A DNA stretch of 14,278 nt from Betaproteobacteria bacterium UBA5216 (GTDB lineage Bacteria; Pseudomonadota; Gammaproteobacteria; Burkholderiales; SG8-41). Below the pieces are notes generated by a model. It was not told where the DNA came from, did no database searches, and worked only from the letters and a program-made list of their open reading frames with translations. The stretch lies in contig DHVE01000091.1 of assembly GCA_002412495.1 (NCBI GenBank), positions 1 through 14,278 on the forward strand, read 5' to 3'. Each line of letters begins with the position of its first letter. Position 1 is the stretch's first letter. The translations under genes were made by a program, and so were the position numbers. Shown here piece by piece: positions 6,260-12,520 of this stretch.

Positions 6260-7381
6260 ATGGAATTTCAGCTCACACACACGGATGGGCGTGCGCGGCG
6301 CGGCGTGCTGCGCACCGCGCATGGCGACATCGATACGCCGGCCTTCATGCCGGTGGGTACCTATGGCACGGTGAAGGCGATGAAACCCACCGAATTGCGC
6401 GAGATTGGCGCGCAAATCGTGCTTGGCAATACTTTTCATCTCTGGTTGCGTCCCGGTCTGGCGGTGATCGCGGCGCACGGCGGCCTGCACCGCTTCATGG
6501 GATGGGATGGTCCGATACTCACCGATTCTGGCGGCTTTCAGGTGTTTAGCCTAGGCGCGCTGCGCAAGATTACCGAGGAAGGCGTCAAGTTCCAGTCGCC
6601 GGTAAATGGCGATGCCTGCTTTTTGTCGCCCGAGGAATCGATGCGCATTCAGCGCGTGCTCAACTCGGATATCGTGATGGTGTTCGACGAATGCACGCCG
6701 CACCCGGCCACCGAAAGTGAAGCGCGCGCATCGATGGAGTTGTCGCTGCGCTGGGCGGCCCGTTCGAAGGCGGCGCATGCGGACGCGGGCAATCCCAATG
6801 CGTTGTTTGGCATCGTGCAGGGCGGCATGTTCGAGCCGCTGCGCGACGCGTCGTTGGCGGTTCTGCAGGGCATCGGCTTTGACGGCTACGCCATCGGCGG
6901 CCTGTCAGTGGGCGAGCCCAAGGAAGACATGCTGCGCATCCTCAATCACACCGCGCCGCGTCTGCCCGCCGATAAACCGCGCTATCTCATGGGGGTCGGC
7001 ACGCCGTCCGACATTGTTAACGCGGTAATGGCGGGTATCGATATGTTCGATTGCGTGATGCCCACGCGCAACGCGCGTAACGGGTGGTTATTCACCAGCG
7101 AAGGCGTGATCAAGTTGCGTAACGCGCAATACCGCAACGATTTGCGCCCGCTCGATCCGCACTGCACGTGCTACACCTGCACCCATTTCACGCGCGCCTA
7201 TCTGCACCACCTGCAAAAAATCAATGAAATCCTTGGCGCGCAGTTGAATACCCTGCATAACCTGCATTTTTACCAGCAATTGATGCGCGGGCTGCGCGTG
7301 GCGATTGCCGCCGGTACGCTGACCTCGTTCGCTGCCGGTTTTAGCCCGAATGGTGAGATGGGAAATGAGGAAATGGGTTAA
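6260..7381 (+). CDS. tgt: Queuine/preQ1 tRNA-guanine transglycosylase Tgt
   Basis: Tgt exchanges guanine 34 of GUN-anticodon tRNAs for preQ1, the step before QueA. All key residues are visible at the E. coli positions: Asp89 in LTDSGGFQVFSL, Asp143 in VFDECTPHP, the substrate loop GGLSVGEP (213-220), the nucleophile Asp264 in GIDMFDCVMPTRNARNG, and the zinc ligands Cys302, Cys304, Cys307 (CTCYTC) and His333. The length is 373 aa, close to the usual 370-380. It lies 10 nt after queA with no strong ribosome binding site, so translational coupling is likely. The last residues, SPNGEMGNEEMG, are low in complexity and are encoded by a purine-rich repeat (7352-7377) resembling the repeats downstream of yajC. 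This suggests that a repeat replaced or extended the natural C-terminus, outside the catalytic barrel. Confidence 0.98.
   Translation: MEFQLTHTDGRARRGVLRTAHGDIDTPAFMPVGTYGTVKAMKPTELREIGAQIVLGNTFHLWLRPGLAVIAAHGGLHRFMGWDGPILTDSGGFQVFSLGALRKITEEGVKFQSPVNGDACFLSPEESMRIQRVLNSDIVMVFDECTPHPATESEARASMELSLRWAARSKAAHADAGNPNALFGIVQGGMFEPLRDASLAVLQGIGFDGYAIGGLSVGEPKEDMLRILNHTAPRLPADKPRYLMGVGTPSDIVNAVMAGIDMFDCVMPTRNARNGWLFTSEGVIKLRNAQYRNDLRPLDPHCTCYTCTHFTRAYLHHLQKINEILGAQLNTLHNLHFYQQLMRGLRVAIAAGTLTSFAAGFSPNGEMGNEEMG
7352..7377 (+). repeat. Purine-rich GTGAG/GAGATGGG repeat within the 3' end of tgt
   Basis: This run is made of GTGAGATGGG and ATGAGG-type units on the plus strand. The string GAGATGGG (7355-7362) recurs in inverted orientation as CCCATCTC at 7894-7901, after yajC. 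It encodes the odd GEMGNEEMG tail of Tgt. Common origin with the downstream repeats is inferred from composition and this shared 8-mer. Confidence 0.4.
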
Positions 7382-7439
7382 AATACAAGGGTTTCGTGCG
7401 TCGGCCTTGAATAGCCGGGCGGGCGTCACCAGCTTATCG

Positions 7440-7465
7440 AATCAGGCGCAATCAGTTCCAATCAG
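7440..7465 (+). repeat. Three AATCAG direct repeats at exact 10-bp intervals upstream of yajC
   Basis: AATCAG begins at 7440, 7450 and 7460, in the 124-bp gap between tgt and yajC and about 40 bp before the yajC start. The first and third copies extend to AATCAGGC. A spacing of 10 bp puts the copies on the same face of the DNA helix. No protein is known from sequence alone to bind here. Confidence 0.4.
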
Positions 7466-7505
7466 GCAAAACAGCTAAAACCGGTTTACGGGGAGAGAGT
7501 CAGTT

Positions 7506-7832
7506 ATGTTTATCAGTCAGGCGTGGGCCCAATCCAGCGGCTCTCCGCAAGGCGGTGGCATCGAAAGCATGGTGCTCATCGTATTGATGTTCGGTGTGTT
7601 GTATTTCATGATGATCCGGCCGCAAATGAAGCGCGCGAAGGAACACAAGGCCATGATCGAGGCGCTGCAAAAAGGCGATGAGGTCATCAGCGGCGGCGGT
7701 ATTCTCGGCCGCGTCACCAAGATCAACGAAAACTACGTCACGCTTGAAGTGACACAAGGCGTTGAAATGGTGTTGCAGCGCTCGGCGATACAAGTGGTGT
7801 TGCCCAAGGGTACGATCAAGAATATTACGTAA
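7506..7832 (+). CDS. yajC: Preprotein translocase subunit YajC
   Basis: YajC is a small inner-membrane protein that associates with SecDF and the SecYEG translocon. The 108-aa product has a short N-terminal segment ending in a Gly/Ser-rich stretch, then one transmembrane helix (about residues 20-41, MVLIVLMFGVLYFMMI). The invariant junction RPQMKRAKEHKAM follows (42-54), then the cytoplasmic domain with LQKGDEVISGGGILGRV and ENYVTLEV. The length is typical (about 110 aa). A purine-rich GGGAGAG (7491-7497) lies 8 nt before the ATG. It is followed by secD and secF in the order conserved across proteobacteria, and all three probably share a transcript with queA-tgt or a promoter in the 124-bp gap. 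The gene is intact and confidently identified. Confidence 0.97.
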   Translation: MFISQAWAQSSGSPQGGGIESMVLIVLMFGVLYFMMIRPQMKRAKEHKAMIEALQKGDEVISGGGILGRVTKINENYVTLEVTQGVEMVLQRSAIQVVLPKGTIKNIT

Positions 7833-7838
7833 GGTGGC

Positions 7839-7914
7839 GGGCGTGAGGGGCGAGGTGCGGTATTGCGCAAGCCCAACGCGCCACGCCTCACGCCCCATCT
7901 CCTCACGCCTCACG
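7839..7914. repeat. Inverted GTGAGG-type repeat between yajC and secD
   Basis: GGGCGTGAGG (7839-7848) pairs perfectly with CCTCACGCCC (7886-7895). Further CCTCACG units follow at 7901-7907 and CCTCACG at 7908-7914. The two arms could form a hairpin with a loop of about 37 nt in the yajC-secD mRNA. The right arm runs up to five bases before the secD ATG and is pyrimidine-rich, so secD has no Shine-Dalgarno sequence. It resembles small dispersed intergenic repeats, but whether other copies exist in the genome cannot be seen here. Confidence 0.6.
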
Positions 7915-7919
7915 AAAAA

Positions 7920-9806
7920 ATGAATCGCTACCCGCTCTGGAAGTACCTCCTGATTCTTGCCGTGCTCGCGCTCGGTTTCCTGTATACGGTGCCGAATTTT
8001 TATGGTGAATCGCCCGCCGTGCAGGTGTCGCCGTTGAAGCCCACGATGAAAATCGATTCCGCGATGTTGGGGCGCGTCGAGGAAATTCTCACCAAGGGCG
8101 GCATCAAGCCGGAAGGCCTGTTGCAGGATCCTACCAGCGTCAAGGCGCGTTTCGGCAACACCGATACCCAACTCAAGGCGAAGGAACTGCTGCAATCGCA
8201 GCTGGGCGAAGATTACGTGGTTGCGTTCAACCTGTTGTCGCGCAGTCCGGAGTGGCTTGCCTCGATAGGCGCGCTGCCGATGTACCTGGGGCTTGATTTG
8301 CGCGGTGGCGTGCATTTTCTGTTGCAGGTGGACATGAAGGCCGCGCTCAACAAAAAAATTGACACCACGGTCAACGATATTCGCACTAGTCTGCGTGACA
8401 AACGCATTCAGTATGCCGGCGTGTCGCGCGACAAGGACGCGGTCATCGTGCGCTTTCGCGATAAGGCCGCGCGCGACAAGGGTGTCGCCGAAATCGAAAA
8501 AAACATGGCGGACCTCGAACTGAAGCTGGAAGACGAAGGCAGCGAGTTCAAGGTGACCGGCAAGCTCAAGGAAGAGGCGATCAAGCGCACGCAGGAAAAC
8601 GCGTTGCAACAAAACATACTCACGCTGCGTAACCGTGTAAACGAATTGGGCGTGGCCGAGCCGATTATTCAGCAGCAGGGCGCCGACCGCGTGGTGGTGC
8701 AGTTGCCCGGCGTGCAGGACACCACGCGCGCGAAGGACATTCTCGGCCGCACGGCCACATTGGAAATCCGCATGGTCGAGGCGCATGCCGGCGATCCTTC
8801 AGGACGCAACTATGATCCGCAAAAAATCGAGCAGGCGGTGAAGGGTTCCGTGCCGTTCGGCATGGAATTGCATTACTCGCAGCGCGACAGTGGCAAGGAG
8901 CCGTTGCTGCTGAGCAAACAGGTGGTGTTGACTGGCGAACGTCTGACCGACGCATCACCGGGATTTGATTCCACCGATCATCGTCCGATTGTCAGCATCA
9001 CGGTGGATGCCCAGGGTGCGCGCATTGTCACGCAAGTGACGCGTGAATCGGTCAAGCGCCGCATGGCGATTTTGCTGTTTGATCGAGGCAAGGCCGAGGT
9101 GTTGACCGCGCCGGTGATTCAATCCGAACTCGGCGCGCGCTTTCAGATCACCGGGTTCAAGACCACCAGCGAGACCAAGGATTTGTCGTTGCTGTTGCGC
9201 GCAGGTGCGCTGGCGGCGCCGATGGAAATTGTTGAAGAGCGCACGGTGGGACCGTCACTGGGCGCCGAAAACATCAAGATCGGTTTTCAGTCGATGTGGT
9301 ACGGCTTCGCGGCGATTGCCGTGTTCATGATTGCCTACTACATGCTGTTTGGTACTTTTTCGATTATCGCTCTTGCCTGTAACCTGTTGTTTTTAATAGC
9401 GTTATTGTCCATGCTGCAAGCGACGCTGACACTGCCCGGCATTGCCGCGATTGCTCTGGCGCTGGGTATGGCGATCGACGCTAACGTGCTGATCAACGAA
9501 CGTATCCGCGAGGAATTGCGATCCGGCAATACACCGCAGGCGGCCATCTATGCGGGTTATGAGCGCGCGTGGGGCACGATTCTGGATTCGAACGTCACCA
9601 CGTTGATCGCGGGTATCGCGCTATTTGCTTTCGGCACCGGGCCGGTCAAGGGTTTCGCGGTGGTGCACTGTCTGGGCATTCTGACTTCGATGTTCAGCGC
9701 CGTGTTGCTGTCGCGCGCGCTGGTGAATCTGTGGTACGGCACGCGGCGCAAACTGGATAGCGTGTCCATCGGTCAGGTGTGGAAACCCACGGAGGGCAAG
9801 GCGTAG
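7920..9806 (+). CDS. secD: Protein translocase subunit SecD
   Basis: SecD works with SecF at the inner membrane and uses the proton gradient to pull exported proteins out of the Sec channel. The 628-aa product has a first transmembrane helix (about residues 6-24), a large periplasmic region that begins with LGLDLRGGVHFLLQVDM and contains VNELGVAEPIIQQQG, and a C-terminal block of five predicted helices from about residue 455. That block includes the conserved GMAIDANVLINERIREE, with Asp520 equivalent to the proton-relay Asp519 of E. coli. The start at 7920 (MNRYPLWKYLL) matches the family N-terminus. The open frame extends to a TTG at 7863, but the added 19 residues come from the repeat and are probably not translated. 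No ribosome binding site precedes 7920, an oddity for such an important gene. secF follows 39 nt downstream. Confidence 0.97.
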   Translation: MNRYPLWKYLLILAVLALGFLYTVPNFYGESPAVQVSPLKPTMKIDSAMLGRVEEILTKGGIKPEGLLQDPTSVKARFGNTDTQLKAKELLQSQLGEDYVVAFNLLSRSPEWLASIGALPMYLGLDLRGGVHFLLQVDMKAALNKKIDTTVNDIRTSLRDKRIQYAGVSRDKDAVIVRFRDKAARDKGVAEIEKNMADLELKLEDEGSEFKVTGKLKEEAIKRTQENALQQNILTLRNRVNELGVAEPIIQQQGADRVVVQLPGVQDTTRAKDILGRTATLEIRMVEAHAGDPSGRNYDPQKIEQAVKGSVPFGMELHYSQRDSGKEPLLLSKQVVLTGERLTDASPGFDSTDHRPIVSITVDAQGARIVTQVTRESVKRRMAILLFDRGKAEVLTAPVIQSELGARFQITGFKTTSETKDLSLLLRAGALAAPMEIVEERTVGPSLGAENIKIGFQSMWYGFAAIAVFMIAYYMLFGTFSIIALACNLLFLIALLSMLQATLTLPGIAAIALALGMAIDANVLINERIREELRSGNTPQAAIYAGYERAWGTILDSNVTTLIAGIALFAFGTGPVKGFAVVHCLGILTSMFSAVLLSRALVNLWYGTRRKLDSVSIGQVWKPTEGKA

Positions 9807-9845
9807 CCGGGAAGCGCAAGCAACCCGACGGCCGAGGAAATCATT

Positions 9846-10781
9846 ATGGAATTTTTCAGAATCAAAAAAGACATCCCGTTCATGCGCCATGCGCTGATTT
9901 TCAACGTGATTTCGTTAATCACGTTCGTGATCGCGGTCATTGCGTTGTCCACCAAGGGATTGCATCTGGGCGTGGATTTCACCGGCGGCACGGTAATGGA
10001 GGTTCACTACAGTCAACCGGCCGACCTGAACAAAATTCGCGACGGCATGGCCAAACTCGGTTTTACCGAGGCGAGTGTGCAGAACTTTGGCTCCACGCAG
10101 GATGTGCTGATTCGCCTGCCGGTCAAGCAGGGCGTGACGAGCGCAAAATTGTCGGAACAGGTGCTGGGTGAACTCAAACAGATCGACGGAAGTGTCGTGC
10201 TGAAGCGCACCGAGTTCGTCGGCCCGCAAGTCGGCAAGGAGTTGCTCGAAAACGGCGCGATGGCGTTGTTGTTCGTGTCGCTGGGCATCGTAGGATACCT
10301 GGCGCTGCGCTTCGAATGGAAGTTCGGCGTATCGGCCATCATCGCCAACCTGCACGACGTGGTGATTATTCTCGGTTTTTTCTCCATTTTTCAGTGGGAA
10401 TTTTCATTGCCGGTGCTGGCGGCGGTGCTGGCGATCCTCGGTTACTCGGTGAATGAATCGGTGGTGGTGATGGACCGGGTGCGCGAGAATTTTCGCAACC
10501 GCAAGTTCCGCAACACGCCGGTGCCGCAGGTGATCGATAACGCGATTACCGCCACCATGTCGCGCACCATCATTACCCACTTCTCCACACAATTGATGGT
10601 GTGTTCCATGTTGGTTTTTGGTGGCGAAACGCTGCATTATTTCGCGCTGGCATTGACCATCGGCATCTGCTTCGGTATTTATTCCTCGGTGCTGGTCGGC
10701 AGCCCGCTGCTGATGTGGCTGGGATTGCGGCGTGAAGATCTGGCGCGTGCCGAGAAGAAAGCCGTCGAAGACGCCGCCTGA
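9846..10781 (+). CDS. secF: Protein translocase subunit SecF
   Basis: SecF pairs with SecD in the inner membrane to drive late steps of protein export. The 311-aa protein has a first transmembrane helix (about 15-35), then LGVDFTGGTVMEV (41-53), a periplasmic domain, and a C-terminal five-helix block starting near residue 137. The conserved membrane residues are present: Asp210 in NESVVVMDRVRENFR and Arg240 in TMSRTIITH, at the positions of the functional Asp/Arg pair of the family. GAGGAA (9834-9839) lies 6 nt before the ATG. The length is close to E. coli SecF (323). dedA follows after 30 nt in the same reading frame, with no further stop codon between the two genes. Confidence 0.97.
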   Translation: MEFFRIKKDIPFMRHALIFNVISLITFVIAVIALSTKGLHLGVDFTGGTVMEVHYSQPADLNKIRDGMAKLGFTEASVQNFGSTQDVLIRLPVKQGVTSAKLSEQVLGELKQIDGSVVLKRTEFVGPQVGKELLENGAMALLFVSLGIVGYLALRFEWKFGVSAIIANLHDVVIILGFFSIFQWEFSLPVLAAVLAILGYSVNESVVVMDRVRENFRNRKFRNTPVPQVIDNAITATMSRTIITHFSTQLMVCSMLVFGGETLHYFALALTIGICFGIYSSVLVGSPLLMWLGLRREDLARAEKKAVEDAA

Positions 10782-10811
10782 TCGCCGCGTAACCACTGCC
10801 GTGGAATATCC

Positions 10812-11459
10812 GTGGAATTCATAGCCGCTTTTATCGATCTCGTACTGCACCTCGATAAACATCTTCAGGTGCTGATCCAGAGCTACGGCGCGTGGATATA
10901 CGCGATCCTGTTCCTGATTATTTTTTGCGAGACCGGCCTGGTGGTCACGCCTTTTCTGCCCGGCGATTCACTGCTGTTCGTGGCCGGGGCGCTGGCGGCA
11001 ACCGGCAACATGTACGTGCACAGCTTGTTCATGTTGCTGGTGGCGGCCTCGTTCATGGGCGACAACACCAATTACTGGATCGGGCGGTTTTTCGGGCCTA
11101 AAGTGTTTTCACGCGAAGGCTCGTTGTTGCTGAACCCAAAGCACCTCGAACGCACGCAGGGGTTTTACGACCGGCACGGCGGCAAAACCATCGTGATCGC
11201 GCGCTTTGTGCCCATCGTGCGCACCTTCGCGCCGTTTGTCGCCGGCATCGGGCGCATGGTGTATCCGCGCTTCATGATGTTCGCGTTTGGCGGCGCGGTG
11301 TTGTGGATCGGCTCGCTGGTGTATGCAGGTTATTTCTTCGGCAATATTCCATGGGTAAAGCAGAATCTCTCGCTGGTGATTATCGGCATCATTCTGCTGT
11401 CTATTTTGCCGGGCATCATAGAATTCGTGCGTCACCGTCTGGGATCGCGCGCCGCGTAG
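10812..11459 (+). CDS. dedA: DedA family inner-membrane protein
   Basis: DedA-superfamily proteins (SNARE-associated domain) are polytopic inner-membrane proteins linked to membrane lipid recycling, proton-motive-force homeostasis and envelope stress. This 215-aa protein is close to E. coli DedA along its whole length: FIDLVLHLDKHL at the N-terminus, YAILFLIIFCETGLVVTPFLPGDSLLFVAGAL, then HGGKTIVIARFVPIVRTFAPFVAG, then YAGYFFGNIPWV and a final helix ending ILPGIIEFVRHR. The residues known to matter in E. coli homologues are in place: Glu40, Asp52, Arg131 and Arg137. GTG at 10812 is the only start giving the family N-terminus, and no clear ribosome binding site precedes it. Its position 30 nt after secF suggests co-transcription with the Sec genes. 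Lipid substrate and exact role cannot be read from sequence. Confidence 0.94.
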   Translation: MEFIAAFIDLVLHLDKHLQVLIQSYGAWIYAILFLIIFCETGLVVTPFLPGDSLLFVAGALAATGNMYVHSLFMLLVAASFMGDNTNYWIGRFFGPKVFSREGSLLLNPKHLERTQGFYDRHGGKTIVIARFVPIVRTFAPFVAGIGRMVYPRFMMFAFGGAVLWIGSLVYAGYFFGNIPWVKQNLSLVIIGIILLSILPGIIEFVRHRLGSRAA

Positions 11460-11507
11460 CCGCATAGTCGCAGCCGTTGCCCGCGCGAACCTGTATTTCA
11501 GAGTGTT

Positions 11508-11636
11508 GTGGTTGTTGTTGCGCATGCCGCGTTTGCCCAGATCGGTTATCTCGACGCGGCGCCGGCGGTGCCCGAAGAACTTCGCTTGTGGGCTGAACTG
11601 AGTGACGTCAAGAAACAGCGCGCCACTAAAAAGTAA
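11508..11636 (+). CDS. Possible small protein, 42 aa, unknown function
   Basis: I do not recognise this reading frame. From GTG at 11508 it reads MVVVAHAAFAQIGYLDAAPAVPEELRLWAELSDVKKQRATKK, in runs of at most 20: MVVVAHAAFAQIGYLDAAPA then VPEELRLWAELSDVKKQRAT then KK. The C-terminal two thirds looks protein-like (an amphipathic helix rich in Leu and Glu, then a basic tail), and its third codon positions are mostly G or C like the neighbours. The start is weak: only AGAG lies upstream, at 4 nt. The frame is the same as dedA and stays open from the dedA stop onward, so it could also be the remnant of a longer C-terminus or a decayed gene. AHAAFA followed by Gln resembles a signal peptidase site, but too little hydrophobic sequence precedes it. 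Confidence 0.28.
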   Translation: MVVVAHAAFAQIGYLDAAPAVPEELRLWAELSDVKKQRATKK

Positions 11637-11662
11637 TTAATTAAAACAACAGGTTGCTTCGA
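11637..11662 (-). terminator. AT-rich segment with weak hairpin after cnoX
   Basis: Downstream of the cnoX stop on the minus strand, AGCAA and TTGTT (around 11659-11646) can form a short stem with a 4-nt loop. It is followed by TTAATTAATTACTTTTT. The stem is weak and includes a G-U pair, but the AT-rich tail stands out from the surrounding GC-rich sequence. It may end transcription of the purB-cnoX operon. Confidence 0.25.
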
Positions 11663-12520
11663 CTAATTTAACGCGCTGGCGAGTTTTCGTCGATACGCGC
11701 TCACCAGTGGATCGTCGCCCAGTACGCTGAACAGCTGCAACAGCGTCTTGCGCGCGGCGTCGTCGTTGAACTTGCGGTCGCGGCGCACGATTTCCAGCAA
11801 ATGGTCGCAGGCGGGCGCGTATTGATGGCGCGTTATCAGCACGCGCGCGAGCTGCAATCGCGCCTCCAGATCGCCGGCATTGTGCTCGATGCGCGCCGCT
11901 AATTCATCGGCATCGACCCCGCCGCCGGCGCTTGTCGAGAGCGCGATGCGAGCCTGCAGGGTTTTCACGCGCTCGTCGAGCTTTGTCAGTTCCGACAGCG
12001 ACGCCAGTACTTGCGCGGCCTCATCGTGACGGTTCAGCGTAATCAGCAGTTGTGCGCTGTCGAGGCGCACCGCCTCGTTGGCGGGATCGAGTTCGGACGC
12101 GTGCGCCAGCATGCGCAGCGCGCGTTCCGCGTCCTGAAGCTCGGCGTATTCGCGCAGGGTTTCCAGGCGCAATTTTTCGGCGGGCGAGGGAATCAGTTTG
12201 TCGAGAAACTGGCGCACCTGCGATTCCGGCAGCGCACCGGAAAATTCATCCACCAGTTCGCCATCGACAAACGCCTTGACGTTGGGAATGCCGCGCACGC
12301 CGTAACGCTGCGCGAGCGGCTGGTTTTCGTCGGAGTTTATTTTTGCGAGGCGAAACTTGCCGGCGTACTCAACCGCGAGCTTTTCGAGCACCGGCTTTAA
12401 CGCCCGGCACGGCCCGCACCATTCAGCCCAGAAATCGACCACCACCGGCACCGTTTTCGAGGCCTCGATTACCGCCTGCTCGAAATCGGCGGCGGAGACA
12501 TCCATGCTAAACGCCGACAT
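11663..12520 (-). CDS. cnoX: Chaperedoxin CnoX (YbbN): thioredoxin domain plus TPR-like repeats
   Basis: CnoX proteins protect unfolded proteins from aggregation and over-oxidation and hand them to GroEL or DnaK in the cytoplasm. The 285-aa product matches E. coli YbbN (284 aa) in length and layout. An N-terminal thioredoxin domain (about 1-108) carries the complete active site WAEWCGPC (Cys35, Cys38) and cis-proline Pro80 in GVRGIPNVKAF. A helical TPR-like C-terminal region (about 112-285) has repeated patterns such as AERALRMLAHASELDPANEA. E. coli YbbN lacks the full CxxC, so this version probably keeps oxidoreductase activity, as described for Caulobacter CnoX. Its ATG overlaps the purB stop by one nucleotide (TGATG), which implies coupled translation with purB. 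Plain thioredoxin is excluded by the long C-terminal region. Confidence 0.93.
   Translation of the reverse strand: MSAFSMDVSAADFEQAVIEASKTVPVVVDFWAEWCGPCRALKPVLEKLAVEYAGKFRLAKINSDENQPLAQRYGVRGIPNVKAFVDGELVDEFSGALPESQVRQFLDKLIPSPAEKLRLETLREYAELQDAERALRMLAHASELDPANEAVRLDSAQLLITLNRHDEAAQVLASLSELTKLDERVKTLQARIALSTSAGGGVDADELAARIEHNAGDLEARLQLARVLITRHQYAPACDHLLEIVRRDRKFNDDAARKTLLQLFSVLGDDPLVSAYRRKLASALN

Noticed and set aside
7863..7919. TTG start for secD with a 19-residue extension
   Set aside because: The extension is encoded by the inverted repeat, has no ribosome binding site and does not match SecD N-termini.
7500..8786. Long minus-strand open frame of 428 codons opposite yajC and secD
   Set aside because: It is antisense to two strongly conserved genes, rich in His, Arg and Gln as expected for the shadow frame of GC-rich coding sequence, and shows no recognisable domain.
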